DNA of 64,000 nt from Bifidobacterium pseudocatenulatum DSM 20438 = JCM 1200 = LMG 10505 (GTDB lineage: Bacteria; Actinomycetota; Actinomycetes; Actinomycetales; Bifidobacteriaceae), in the NCBI RefSeq assembly GCF_001025215.1, contig NZ_AP012330.1, forward strand, positions 62,001 to 126,000. Reading direction: 5' to 3'. Positions 1-8,355 of this stretch are shown one piece after another. Below the pieces are notes generated by a model. That model ran no database searches. It was not told the origin of the DNA and saw only the letters and a list, made by a program, of their open reading frames with translations. The position numbers and the translations under genes were made by a program. Each line of letters begins with the position of its first letter. Positions within the stretch are counted from its first letter, which is position 1.

Positions 1-1436
1 CGTATGTGGCTGGAACAGGGCGCCTTGCCAAAGCGGGAATCCTGATTAAAGCACAGGACGTGTTGGAAAATCTAGGTCGTGTATCGCATATTTTCTTCGA
101 TAAAACCGGCACGCTTACCGTCAAGCAACCGCAGGTCGTGCGCGTGGAGAAACCGTTCGGAACGAGTTCGCCGTTCAATGAAGACCATATTCTCATGATG
201 GCCGGTGTGGTGGAAAGTTACTCGGTGCACATTCTGTCGAAAGGTATTGCGGCGGCCGGGCGCAAGGCTATGGACGACTTGTATGCGCGATATGCGTCGG
301 GGCAGCGGTTATGCGCTGAGCGTGATTTGCCTGGGCATGGGCGCGACTATCCGGTGGTGAAGAACATTGTGGAGGATTCAGGTAAAGGTGTTTCCGGCGA
401 AGTGAACGGGCACCGGGTGCGTGTGGGGCGTTTTGCGTATGCGACGGCCGACGAATCCGGATTCATGCCGGTGTTGCATATGCCGAATGCAACGTATCAC
501 GTGTCCGATTCTCCAGAATCGGACAACCAGACGGGTGAAATGTACGCGAGGATGTCCGATTCTCCAGAAACGGACATCCAAAGGACTGAAATGCGTGCGT
601 ATGTGTCCGATTCTCCAGAATCGGACACTCTTGGAACGCGAGGTGGAGTGTCTGGCGAGGGACGGTCCACGGTTGTAGCCCCATCCGTGTCCGTCGCAGC
701 CGCGCAGACTGCATCCGCCCGCAAGCCTGAAACCGTCGGCTCGCTGTTTGCCCCGCTCGCGCCTGACGAAATGGCCGCATACGTGGCGATCGACGGCAAA
801 CTGGCCGCCCGCATCGTGCTTCGCGACGTGCCCCGTGCGAATACGAAACGTTCCTTGGCCCGTCTGCATGAGCTCGGCATCAAGGAACTGTCCATGCTTA
901 CCGGCGACAAGGCCGCATCCGCCCGCATCATCGCAAACGAGGTCGGTATCGATGACGTGCAATCCGAGCTGTTCCCTGAAGACAAGGTTGCCGCCGTTAA
1001 GAACGCCACCGAATCCATGCGTCAAAACCAGTCTATGCCCGCCCGCATCATACAGCGTATAACCGGCGAATCCAAGAATCGCCAAGTTACCATGATGGTC
1101 GGCGACGGCGTCAACGATGCCCCCGTACTTGCGGTCGCCGACATTGGCATGGCCATGACCGACGGCACGTCCACTGCGGCTTCCGAATCCGCGCAGGTGG
1201 TCATCATGAATGATGACATCGCCTCTGTGCCGCGTGCCATCGCCATCGCACGTCGTACGAAGAACGTGATGCTTCAGGCGGTGTTGATCGGCCTCGGCCT
1301 CGCCATCATCGGCATGGTCGCGGCCGCATTCAACTTGATTCCCGTGGTTGTTGGCGCATTCATGCAGGAGGTGATCGACGTGGTCAGCATTCTGTGGGCG
1401 CTCACCGTGCTTTTCGACCGCGGCGAATCCGCCTGA
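1..1436 (+). CDS. Heavy-metal-type P-type ATPase, C-terminal part (5' end outside window)
   Basis: ATP-driven cation pump of the cytoplasmic membrane, cut by the window edge. The frame is open from base 3 and leads straight into the phosphorylation motif DKTGTLT (Asp codon 99-101), so the actuator domain and first helices lie upstream. The P-domain motifs TGDK (900-911) and GDGVNDAP (about 1101-1124) follow, then two hydrophobic helices before the stop. The layout fits P1B metal pumps, but the usual His-Pro locus reads S-V-H-I (222-233), so the metal cannot be named. Three palindromic 51-base units (502-627) are read in frame inside the nucleotide-binding domain, adding a Ser/Asp/Glu-rich loop that the family normally lacks. 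The stop lies 42 bases from the convergent asparaginase gene. Confidence 0.88.
   Translation, partial: YVAGTGRLAKAGILIKAQDVLENLGRVSHIFFDKTGTLTVKQPQVVRVEKPFGTSSPFNEDHILMMAGVVESYSVHILSKGIAAAGRKAMDDLYARYASGQRLCAERDLPGHGRDYPVVKNIVEDSGKGVSGEVNGHRVRVGRFAYATADESGFMPVLHMPNATYHVSDSPESDNQTGEMYARMSDSPETDIQRTEMRAYVSDSPESDTLGTRGGVSGEGRSTVVAPSVSVAAAQTASARKPETVGSLFAPLAPDEMAAYVAIDGKLAARIVLRDVPRANTKRSLARLHELGIKELSMLTGDKAASARIIANEVGIDDVQSELFPEDKVAAVKNATESMRQNQSMPARIIQRITGESKNRQVTMMVGDGVNDAPVLAVADIGMAMTDGTSTAASESAQVVIMNDDIASVPRAIAIARRTKNVMLQAVLIGLGLAIIGMVAAAFNLIPVVVGAFMQEVIDVVSILWALTVLFDRGESA
502..627. repeat. Palindromic unit array, 3 copies, inside the P-type ATPase gene
   Basis: Copies start at 502, 553 and 604, spaced 51 bases. 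Arms are TGTCCGATTC and GAATCGGACA with loop TCCA; the middle copy has GAAACGGACA as right arm. All are read in the SDSPESD frame of the host gene (the middle one as SDSPETD). Confidence 0.95.
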
Positions 1437-1478
1437 TTTGCGAGGAGAGGTGTCATGCGCGGCGCTTTGGGGAAGCGT

Positions 1479-2489
1479 TTACAACGAGCTTGGCGAGATT
1501 TCTCCAGCGATCGATACGCGCATCCACTTGCCAAAGTCGACTCTGGTCACGCCTTGCGACAGCAGGAACATGATTTTCGCATACGTGGCTTCCAGCGTCA
1601 TATCACCGGATCCGATCGCGCCGGCGCGAGCGATCGCATCGCCCGTCTCGTAATGGCCGAGCAGTACTTCCGCCTGCTGGCATTGCGACGCGATCACAAC
1701 GGGAACGCCGTCATGCAGCACGTCGGCAATTACGTCGGTCAATCCCGGTTCGTCGCTCGGCACATTGCCGACGCCGTACGCGCGCAACAATACCGCTTCC
1801 GGACGCGGTGTAAGCATCGCTTCCAATCGCGCTGCGGAAATGCCGGGCGCCATATCAATCACGGCAACATCATGACGGGAGTAAGGTTGAGGTGACGTCC
1901 AGCCGTAACCGGCCGAAGCGGCGTCACCCGCATACCAATGCCATGGCGTGCCCGTACGAGCCAGTGGTCCGACGGAAGGCGCCGAAAATCCTTCAAACGC
2001 CCAACTCGACGACTTGCTCACGCGATTGCCGGCAAACAGGTGATGTCCAAAAAACAGTCCCACACCGTGGAATCGTCCGCTCATCGCGGCGTTCAGCGCG
2101 CCCGTGACATTCGCAGTGGCATCCGATTCGATTTTGCCGAGCGGATGTTGCGAGCCCGTGAAAATCACCGGCTTGCCGAAATCGGCCAATGCGTACGAAA
2201 GCGCGGCGCTCGAATAGCTCATCGTGTCGGTGCCATGCAGCACTACGAACGCGTCGGCATCATCGTGATGCGCACGCAAGTCATCAACCATCGTCTGCCA
2301 ATTGTCGGGCGTCGCGTTCGATGAGTCGATCAGCGGATCAAGTTCGGTGAACGTGAACAGGCTTGCGTCCATGTGCGCGTCCTCCAGCAGGCGGAACAGC
2401 CATCCGCGAGTGTCGGCGCCCGGAATCAGACCGTTCGGAGAGTCGATCATGCCGATGGTACCGCCGGTATATGTGATGTGAATGCGCAT
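1479..2489 (-). CDS. ansA: L-asparaginase
   Basis: Hydrolyses L-asparagine to aspartate and ammonia. The 336-residue product carries both threonine catalytic motifs of the asparaginase/glutaminase family: TGGTIG at residues 8-13 and HGTDTM at 85-90. No signal peptide is visible, so it is probably cytoplasmic (type I-like). The start at 2489 is chosen over a longer in-frame start at 2627 because an AAGGTGG ribosome site lies just upstream and the first motif then falls at the usual distance from the N-terminus. The gene lies 220 bases downstream of an asparagine-type permease on the same strand, which suggests joint uptake and breakdown of asparagine. Confidence 0.9.
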   Translation of the reverse strand: MRIHITYTGGTIGMIDSPNGLIPGADTRGWLFRLLEDAHMDASLFTFTELDPLIDSSNATPDNWQTMVDDLRAHHDDADAFVVLHGTDTMSYSSAALSYALADFGKPVIFTGSQHPLGKIESDATANVTGALNAAMSGRFHGVGLFFGHHLFAGNRVSKSSSWAFEGFSAPSVGPLARTGTPWHWYAGDAASAGYGWTSPQPYSRHDVAVIDMAPGISAARLEAMLTPRPEAVLLRAYGVGNVPSDEPGLTDVIADVLHDGVPVVIASQCQQAEVLLGHYETGDAIARAGAIGSGDMTLEATYAKIMFLLSQGVTRVDFGKWMRVSIAGEISPSSL

Positions 2490-2659
2490 TGCCACCTTCT
2501 TACGATTGCTTGGTACTTGATAAGTACTTGCTTGCGATTGCGGGATGAGTGAATTCCGATATTCCGGATTCCTGCATCCCGCGATTGTGCGACTACTTGC
2601 GATTGTACGTGCGTCTGCCGCGCTCATTGCGTGCGATTAATGCAGACGCACATTGTATT

Positions 2660-2695
2660 CATCTGGATTCAGCAATATCTGGTTGAATCCAGATG
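2660..2695. terminator. Perfect 12-bp hairpin between permease and asparaginase
   Basis: CATCTGGATTCA at 2660-2671 pairs with its exact reverse complement at 2684-2695. It follows the permease stop on the minus strand. No T-run follows, so it may be a weak or Rho-type terminator, or an mRNA-stabilising stem in an ansP-ansA transcript. Confidence 0.45.
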
Positions 2696-2709
2696 GCTTG
2701 CGATTTCGA

Positions 2710-4209
2710 CTACTTGCCCGGCACTTCCGTGGTTTCAAGCACGTCAGGCACGTCGTTGCCATTGTTGTCGAGCATTTCGTCCATCAGATCGCCGTTGATG
2801 CGGCCACGCATGTAGAACCAGCCTGCAACCATGGCGATGACCACCACTACGAACATGGCGAGCGTCCAACGGCCGGCGGCGCTGGTGAGATTCGACAGCA
2901 CGACAACTGCGAAGAAGATAAGCGAAATGTAATTCGTGTATGGAGCGCCCGGCATGTGGTAGTCGGGGCGAATCTCCTCACCGGTCTTCACCTTCTTCAA
3001 GAACGCAAGATGTGTGACGAGAATAGCCGCCCATGTTCCGGCAATGCCGATGCCGGCCAGATTCATGACGATCTCAAACGCGTCGGCAGGAAGTACCGCA
3101 TTCATCACCACGCCGATCAGGCCAAGAGCAGACGTGATGATAATGCCGCCATACGGCACATGATGCTTGTTCATGCGCGCGGCGAACCTCGGACCCGAGC
3201 CGGCCACAGCCAGTGAGCGCAGCGTACGGCCAGTGGAATACAAACCAGCGTTCAGGGAGGAAAGCGCCGCGGTGAGCACCACAACCTGAATCACATCTCC
3301 GGCATGCGGAATGCCAATGCCGGAGAAGAACGTGACGAACGGAGATTCGTTCGACGAGTAAGCGGTGTATGGCAGCACCAGCGCCATAAGCACTACGGAA
3401 CCCACGTAAAACACGAAAATACGGATGATCATCGAATTAATAGCCTTCGGCAGCACCTTTTCGGCGTCCTTCGCCTCACCTGCAGCCACGCCAACCATTT
3501 CGGTACCGCCGAACGCGAACACTACACCGAGGGTCAGTGCGAACACTGGAGCGATACCATTCGGGAACAGGCCGCCATTGTCGGTGATGTTCGCGACACC
3601 GGCATGCGCATCGCCAACCGGAGCGCCCGTGACAATCGCCCAAATCGCAATGACCATGAACGAGATGATCGTAGCCACCTTGATAGCAGCGAACCAGAAT
3701 TCCGCCTCACCGAACATCTTCACGCTCAGCAGATTCAACACGAACACCAACGCCAACGCGCACAAGGCAATCAGCCATTGAGGCACCCCCTGGAACGCCT
3801 TCCAATAGTGGAAATATACGGCGACGGCGGTGATGTCAGCCATAACCGTGACTGACCAGTCCAGGAAGAACAGCCAGCCGGTCACATACGCGCCCTTCTC
3901 GCCCAGGAATTCGCGGGCATATGAAACGAACGCGCCCGACGACGGACGGCGAATCGCAAGCTCACCCAACGCACGCACCATCAAGAACGCGAAAATGCCG
4001 CACACCGCGTATGCGATCGCAAGACCCGCGCCACCTTGCACAAGACGGCCGCCCGCACCCAAAAACAGGCCGGTGCCAATGGAACCGCCAATCGCAATCA
4101 TCTGAATATGACGCGGCTTCAAATCCTTCGCATAACCAGCATCGCTTTTATCCTGCTTCTGCGCGGACGACTGCTGCGTCGCGTTTGACGATGTATTGGA
4201 GTTACTCAT
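2710..4209 (-). CDS. ansP: Amino acid permease of the APC superfamily, probably asparagine permease
   Basis: A 499-residue polytopic membrane protein importing an amino acid with protons. After a Ser/Gln-rich N-terminal tail of about 30 residues come the AAT-family signatures GGSIGTGLFLG and, later, FGGTEMVGV and STGRTLRSLA. About 12 hydrophobic segments are apparent. The length equals that of E. coli AnsP, and the next gene on the strand is an asparaginase, so asparagine is the best substrate guess; specificity within this family cannot be read from sequence alone. The ATG start has only an AGAAAAGAAC-like purine stretch upstream. Confidence 0.82.
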   Translation of the reverse strand: MSNSNTSSNATQQSSAQKQDKSDAGYAKDLKPRHIQMIAIGGSIGTGLFLGAGGRLVQGGAGLAIAYAVCGIFAFLMVRALGELAIRRPSSGAFVSYAREFLGEKGAYVTGWLFFLDWSVTVMADITAVAVYFHYWKAFQGVPQWLIALCALALVFVLNLLSVKMFGEAEFWFAAIKVATIISFMVIAIWAIVTGAPVGDAHAGVANITDNGGLFPNGIAPVFALTLGVVFAFGGTEMVGVAAGEAKDAEKVLPKAINSMIIRIFVFYVGSVVLMALVLPYTAYSSNESPFVTFFSGIGIPHAGDVIQVVVLTAALSSLNAGLYSTGRTLRSLAVAGSGPRFAARMNKHHVPYGGIIITSALGLIGVVMNAVLPADAFEIVMNLAGIGIAGTWAAILVTHLAFLKKVKTGEEIRPDYHMPGAPYTNYISLIFFAVVVLSNLTSAAGRWTLAMFVVVVIAMVAGWFYMRGRINGDLMDEMLDNNGNDVPDVLETTEVPGK

Positions 4210-4427
4210 AGTAGTAGTTCTTTTCTCTGATTTCTTTTATTATTTTTGACTGCACGTCGCAATTTTCCGGCGGAAGCTGTTTCGTGAAAGCGGGCCGTAT
4301 CACCGCCATTATCGCTACCTCTGTGTGGATGCCGCGTACATTATATGGACCGTCCGTTACCGAACGTTGATATTTTGCCCATAGTGCGTCAGCAGTCACG
4401 GTCCGTGCCTTTCGTTCGGTGCAAAGA

Positions 4428-4553
4428 TGTCCGATTCTGGAGAAACGAACATTCAAACATGCGTTTTGTTGTCTTGCTTGTCCGTTTCTGGTGAATCGGA
4501 CAAGCAGATGCATGTTTCGGTATCCCACGTGTCCGATTCTGCAGAATCGGACA
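4428..4553. repeat. Palindromic unit array, 3 copies, divergent intergenic region
   Basis: Copies at 4428, 4479 and 4530, spaced 51. The first is degenerate on the right (GAAACGAACA), the second has TGTCCGTTTC on the left, and the third is perfect with a TGCA centre. Read in the SDSGE frame the region is an open 54-codon micro-frame from an ATG at 4427 to a stop at 4589-4591. No convincing ribosome site precedes it. The rest of 4210-4693 holds no other recognisable gene. Confidence 0.93.
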
Positions 4554-4659
4554 TCCAAAAACAGAAAACGCTGCGAATGGGACGGGCCTAAAAATCCAAA
4601 GGGCGAAACCAGAAGAAAACAAGGCGAAGAAGTCGTAAGAAAGTACGTAAGCACCCCTG

Positions 4660-4686
4660 TTGCAAATGCAGGGAATGCATTAGGCT
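4660..4686 (+). promoter_or_regulatory. Probable leaderless promoter of the ferredoxin/NADP reductase gene
   Basis: TTGCAA at 4660-4665 and TAGGCT at 4681-4686 place a transcription start about 7 bases downstream, on the GTG start codon at 4694. No ribosome site lies before the GTG. The 15-base spacer is short, so the -35 call is weak. Confidence 0.45.
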
Positions 4687-4693
4687 AGAGCGC

Positions 4694-6148
4694 GTGACTG
4701 AAACTAATGAACTTCGTATTGCTGTAATCGGCGCCGGCCCTGCAGGCGTCTACTCCTCCGACATTTTCCTGCGCCAGTTGAAGAAGCTCGGCGAGGAGCT
4801 TGGCCTCGGTACTGCCGCGCGCATCGACCTGTTCGAAAAGCTGCCGGTGCCGTTCGGTCTGGTGCGCTACGGAGTGGCCCCCGACCACCCGTCCATCAAA
4901 TTCATCGCGTCGGCGCTCGAAAAGACGCTCGACAACCCCGACATCCACCTGTATTGCGACGTGGAATTCGGCAAGGACGTGACCCTCGACGAGCTGCTTG
5001 AGCGTTACGATGCCGTGCTGTTCGCCACCGGTGCCGTTGAGGACAAGCCTCTTGGACTGCCGGGTGCCGACCTGGATGGCGTGTATGGCGCAGCCAAGTT
5101 TGTGGAATGGTACGACGGTTATCCGACCGGCGCTCGCGAATGGCCGCTTGAAGCTGAGGAAGTCGCCGTGATCGGCGGCGGCAACGTGGCCATGGATGTG
5201 GCGCGCGAACTCATGCGCAATGCCGACGATCTGAAGGAACGCACTGACATTCCAGACAATGTGTACGAGGGCATCAAGGCGAACAAGGCTCGCGTGCTGC
5301 ACCTGTTCATCCGCCGCGGTGTGGCGCAAGCCAAGTTCTCCGTACAGGAATTGCGTGAGATGGAGAAGCTGCCGGGAGTGCAGCTGATCATTAACGAAGA
5401 CGATTTCGATTTGGATGAAGACACGATTGAAGAGGCCGGCAAAGACAAGCTGACCCGTCAGATGGTCGAAGAGCTGTTCACGATTCGTGAGATGGCGGAA
5501 GACATGGAAGATGACGGTGACGTGGATTACGAGGGTAATACGGCTGATCGCAAGTATTATGTGCACTTCAATTCCGCGCCGGTCGAAGTGCTGGGCGAGG
5601 ACGGCAAGGTCGTTGGCATTCGCGTGGAGAAGACCGAAACGTCGGCTGACGGCAAGATGAGCCGTACCGGCGAGTTTGAAGAGTATCCGGTGCAGGCCGT
5701 GTACCATGCGATCGGCTACAAGCCGGCCACCGCGCCGGGCATCGCGTACGACGAGCGTCACGCGCATCTGGCGAACGCGAACGGTGACGGACGCATCACC
5801 ACGACCGCTTCGGCCGAGGACGGCGCGCAGGTGCGTGAACGTCTGTATGCCACCGGTTGGGCGAAGCGTGGCCCGGTCGGACTGATTGGCTCCACCAAGT
5901 CCGACGCGCTGCTCATCGTCACCAACATGCTGGAGGATCTGTCCAAGGCAGCCGAAGGTGGTCGTGTGGCGGCGGACCGCGATCCGGAATCCATCGACCG
6001 TCTGCTGGCCTCCCGTGGAGTCAAGCCGATCGACTTCGCCGGTTGGAAGAAGGTCGACGCGTACGAACGTGCCGACGGTGCGAAGGAAGGTCGCGAGCAT
6101 AAGAAGGTCATCGACCCGGAGCAGATGCGCGCCCTGGCTCACGCCTAA
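4694..6148 (+). CDS. fprA: Ferredoxin/ferredoxin-NADP reductase (adrenodoxin reductase-like)
   Basis: Flavoprotein moving electrons between NADPH and a ferredoxin. The 484-residue product has the FAD-binding motif GAGPAG at residues 13-18 followed by YRYGVAPDHP-type sequence (here VRYGVAPDHPSIK), an NAD(P)-binding GGGNVAMD at 161-168, and the IGYKP/GLIGSTKSDA tail typical of the FprA group. Size matches the family. The start is a GTG with no Shine-Dalgarno sequence but a -10-like TAGGCT seven bases upstream, consistent with a leaderless message. The gene is transcribed away from the amino acid permease and followed by htpX. Confidence 0.9.
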   Translation: MTETNELRIAVIGAGPAGVYSSDIFLRQLKKLGEELGLGTAARIDLFEKLPVPFGLVRYGVAPDHPSIKFIASALEKTLDNPDIHLYCDVEFGKDVTLDELLERYDAVLFATGAVEDKPLGLPGADLDGVYGAAKFVEWYDGYPTGAREWPLEAEEVAVIGGGNVAMDVARELMRNADDLKERTDIPDNVYEGIKANKARVLHLFIRRGVAQAKFSVQELREMEKLPGVQLIINEDDFDLDEDTIEEAGKDKLTRQMVEELFTIREMAEDMEDDGDVDYEGNTADRKYYVHFNSAPVEVLGEDGKVVGIRVEKTETSADGKMSRTGEFEEYPVQAVYHAIGYKPATAPGIAYDERHAHLANANGDGRITTTASAEDGAQVRERLYATGWAKRGPVGLIGSTKSDALLIVTNMLEDLSKAAEGGRVAADRDPESIDRLLASRGVKPIDFAGWKKVDAYERADGAKEGREHKKVIDPEQMRALAHA

Positions 6149-6204
6149 GGTGGGTGTTTGAAACCCAGTCTGATAGGTTTCAGGCTTCTTTCATGCGTCT
6201 TGGG

Positions 6205-6228
6205 TGTCCGATTCTGGAGAATCGGACA
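6205..6228. repeat. Palindromic unit, single perfect copy, intergenic
   Basis: Perfect arms TGTCCGATTC and GAATCGGACA with loop TGGA, 56 bases after the reductase stop and before the htpX promoter. Confidence 0.93.
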
Positions 6229-6328
6229 CCCGGGGAGAAGCTGAACGTGCGAACTTCCGCAACTGCCCCTAGTCCTTTCCGCAGCCCAGTCTCCAGCGCA
6301 TATCCAGCAAAAACTCAGACTCCGTTTC

Positions 6329-6334
6329 TACGCT
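6329..6334 (+). promoter_or_regulatory. -10 element for leaderless htpX
   Basis: TACGCT ends 7 bases before the ATG at 6342, with no ribosome site in between. The spacing matches a transcription start on the A of the start codon. No clear -35 is seen. Confidence 0.4.
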
Positions 6335-6341
6335 AGTGACC

Positions 6342-7442
6342 ATGAACGGCAAATTGCAGGTGCATGGCCATTGCAATGGCTTGAAGACAACGCTGTTATT
6401 CGCGTTGATGTGGGGCGTCATCATGCTCATTTGGTGGGCGACCGGTGGCAGCCAGCGCACACTTGGTATCTACATTCTCATCGGACTTGGCTCAACGTTC
6501 GCATCCTACTGGTTTTCCGACAAACTCGCGATCGCATCCATGCGTGCGCAGGAAGTCAGCGAGCAGGAAGCGCCGGTACTGTACAAAATCGTGCGCGAAC
6601 TGTCGGCAAAGGCGGGCAAGCCTATGCCACGTATTTATATCGCCCCAACCATGAGTCCCAATGCGTTCGCAACGGGACGCAATGAACGTCATGCGGCGGT
6701 CTGCTGCACACAGGGCATTCTGCAGATGCTCAACGAACGTGAGATTCGCGGCGTGCTCGGTCATGAGCTTATGCACGTGTACAATCACGACATCCTGACG
6801 TCTGCAATCGCGTCCGCAATGGCGACGGTCATTTCGTATCTAGGCTATTCGCTCATGTATTTCGGTGGTGGCAATTCGCGCGATGATCGTAATGACTCGT
6901 CTTCTAATGGTCTTGGATTGCTGGGTGTGCTGTTGAGTACGATTCTTGCGCCAATTGCCGCTTCGCTTATTCAGATGGCGATTTCGCGTACGCGAGAATA
7001 TGATGCTGACGAAGATGGTTCCATGCTTACGGAAGATCCGGAGGCGCTCGCGTCCGCATTGAATAAGATTTCGAACGGCGCTGAGACGATGCCGATGCAG
7101 AAGACTGCTGGTACGCAGTCGGTTGCTGCGATGATGATTGCGAATCCGTTTTCTGCGGAAGGTTTCTCCAAGCTGTTTTCTACGCACCCGCCGACCTCGG
7201 ATCGCATTGCGCGGCTGATGCAGATGGGGCAGGAGATGCGTCAGCAGGGCGTGCAGTCCGGATATTTGGCCGGTGGCTATGCCACGAGCGGCGTTGCGGC
7301 GGCGGATATTCGGCAAGGCGGACGTTCTGCGATGGCTGGTGCCGGTGGTCCGCAATTTGGAACGCAGTATGGGCCCGGGCATGATTCGGGCGGCTCGGCT
7401 GGCAGATATTCTCGCGACTATTCGCAGCGGCCGCGCGGCTGA
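6342..7442 (+). CDS. htpX: HtpX-type membrane zinc metalloprotease (M48)
   Basis: Membrane-bound protease that removes misfolded membrane proteins under stress. The 366-residue product has two N-terminal membrane helices, the zinc site HELMH at about residues 141-145, a further pair of hydrophobic segments, and the third-ligand region SRTREYDAD. The C-terminus is Gly/Arg-rich and looks disordered. A GTG two codons upstream (6336) is an alternative start; the ATG at 6342 is preferred because a -10 hexamer lies seven bases before it. It follows the reductase gene in the same direction. Confidence 0.9.
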   Translation: MNGKLQVHGHCNGLKTTLLFALMWGVIMLIWWATGGSQRTLGIYILIGLGSTFASYWFSDKLAIASMRAQEVSEQEAPVLYKIVRELSAKAGKPMPRIYIAPTMSPNAFATGRNERHAAVCCTQGILQMLNEREIRGVLGHELMHVYNHDILTSAIASAMATVISYLGYSLMYFGGGNSRDDRNDSSSNGLGLLGVLLSTILAPIAASLIQMAISRTREYDADEDGSMLTEDPEALASALNKISNGAETMPMQKTAGTQSVAAMMIANPFSAEGFSKLFSTHPPTSDRIARLMQMGQEMRQQGVQSGYLAGGYATSGVAAADIRQGGRSAMAGAGGPQFGTQYGPGHDSGGSAGRYSRDYSQRPRG

Positions 7443-7546
7443 GTCTCCGTGATATTGCGGAAAATTGGTATCGCATGTCGGTCTGTGTCCGCATACGCAT
7501 CCGTTGCGTGCTAAACTGAAGTTTCGTGCCCAAAAGGCACAGCCTT

Positions 7547-7620
7547 GCGGATGTAGTTCATCGGTAGAACGAAAGCTTCCCAAGCTTTAGAGGCGGGTTC
7601 GACTCCCGTCATCCGCTCCA
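7547..7620 (+). tRNA. tRNA-Gly (anticodon CCC)
   Basis: Acceptor GCGGATG (7547-7553) pairs with CATCCGC (7610-7616), with discriminator T and encoded CCA (7618-7620). The anticodon stem AAAGC/GCTTT encloses the loop TTCCCAA, anticodon CCC, reading GGG. The T-arm has the usual GGTTCGA sequence. Confidence 0.95.
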
Positions 7621-7628
7621 TTCGAAAC

Positions 7629-7659
7629 CCTTGGAATCGTTGGAATTCCAAGGTTTTTT
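7629..7659 (+). terminator. Rho-independent terminator after tRNA-Gly
   Basis: CCTTGGAAT (7629-7637) pairs with ATTCCAAGG (7645-7653) and is followed by six T. Confidence 0.9.
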
Positions 7660-7851
7660 CTATTGCCGTAAAAGACCCGTGAAGTCAACTTCGCGCCGCG
7701 CAACTGTCGGTTGCGTCGCAAAATTTGGTTGCGAATCGCAATGCAACCGAAAGATGGTGGCGTGGAACGCGACGCTTATGACAAGCTGTTGCTTGGCAAT
7801 CGCCAATAATCGCAAGTCGAGGCGATATGGAAACTCGACGAAAGGGCGGAC

Positions 7852-8355
7852 ATGAGTTTCAAAGAGAATCTGCAGTATCTGCGCGGTTCGCGCAACATGA
7901 CGCAGGAACAGCTGGCAATGCTGCTGGGCGTTTCCCGGCAGGCAATTTCGAAATGGGAGTCCGAGAAGGCATACCCCGAAATGGACAAGCTGCTGATGCT
8001 TTGCGACATGTTCGGCGTGACGTTGGATGATTTGGTCATGGGCGACGTGCGCGCGTCAGCGGGCTGTGGGGGTGCGGGACGCGTGGACTTGGCTGCTGAT
8101 ACGGATGGTGTGGCCGCGTCGGTTGGGGTGGCTGATGCTGCTGTTGGCGCGGTTCCGGGGGTAATCGGGTTTGCGGCATCGCAGGTCGCAGGAATGTCCG
8201 ATTCTGGTGAATCGGACGTGAGGGATACGAATCCGAATGTTTGTGCGTCCGTTTCTGGTGAATCGGACGCACAAGGTGCCAAAACCGGTGTTCAATTGTC
8301 CGTTTCTGCAGGATCGGACATGCGGGGTGGGCGGCAGGTAGGCTGGAATCCGTGA
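7852..8355 (+). CDS. XRE-family helix-turn-helix regulator with repeat-derived tail
   Basis: Probable DNA-binding regulator of 167 residues. An N-terminal Cro/C1-type helix-turn-helix (residues about 5-60, with QLAMLLGVSRQAISKWE as the recognition part) is followed by an Ala/Gly/Val-rich linker and then three palindromic units translated as SDSGESD, SVSGESD and SVSAGSD, which make up most of the last 55 residues. AAAGGGCGGA precedes the ATG at good distance. The TGA stop overlaps the GTG start of the exporter gene (GTGA), so the two are translationally coupled and the regulator may act on that gene. The ligand is unknown. Confidence 0.85.
   Translation: MSFKENLQYLRGSRNMTQEQLAMLLGVSRQAISKWESEKAYPEMDKLLMLCDMFGVTLDDLVMGDVRASAGCGGAGRVDLAADTDGVAASVGVADAAVGAVPGVIGFAASQVAGMSDSGESDVRDTNPNVCASVSGESDAQGAKTGVQLSVSAGSDMRGGRQVGWNP
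8195..8320. repeat. Palindromic unit array, 3 copies, inside the XRE regulator gene
   Basis: Copies at 8195, 8246 and 8297, spaced 51. The middle copy starts CGTCCG and ends CGGACG, a paired change at the outermost position. The first copy has T opposite G there, and the third is otherwise standard with GGATCGGACA on the right. All are in the SDSxESD frame. Confidence 0.93.

Noticed and set aside
4685..6142. Minus-strand open frame of 485 codons opposite the reductase gene
   Set aside because: Antisense shadow of a gene with clear FAD and NADP motifs.
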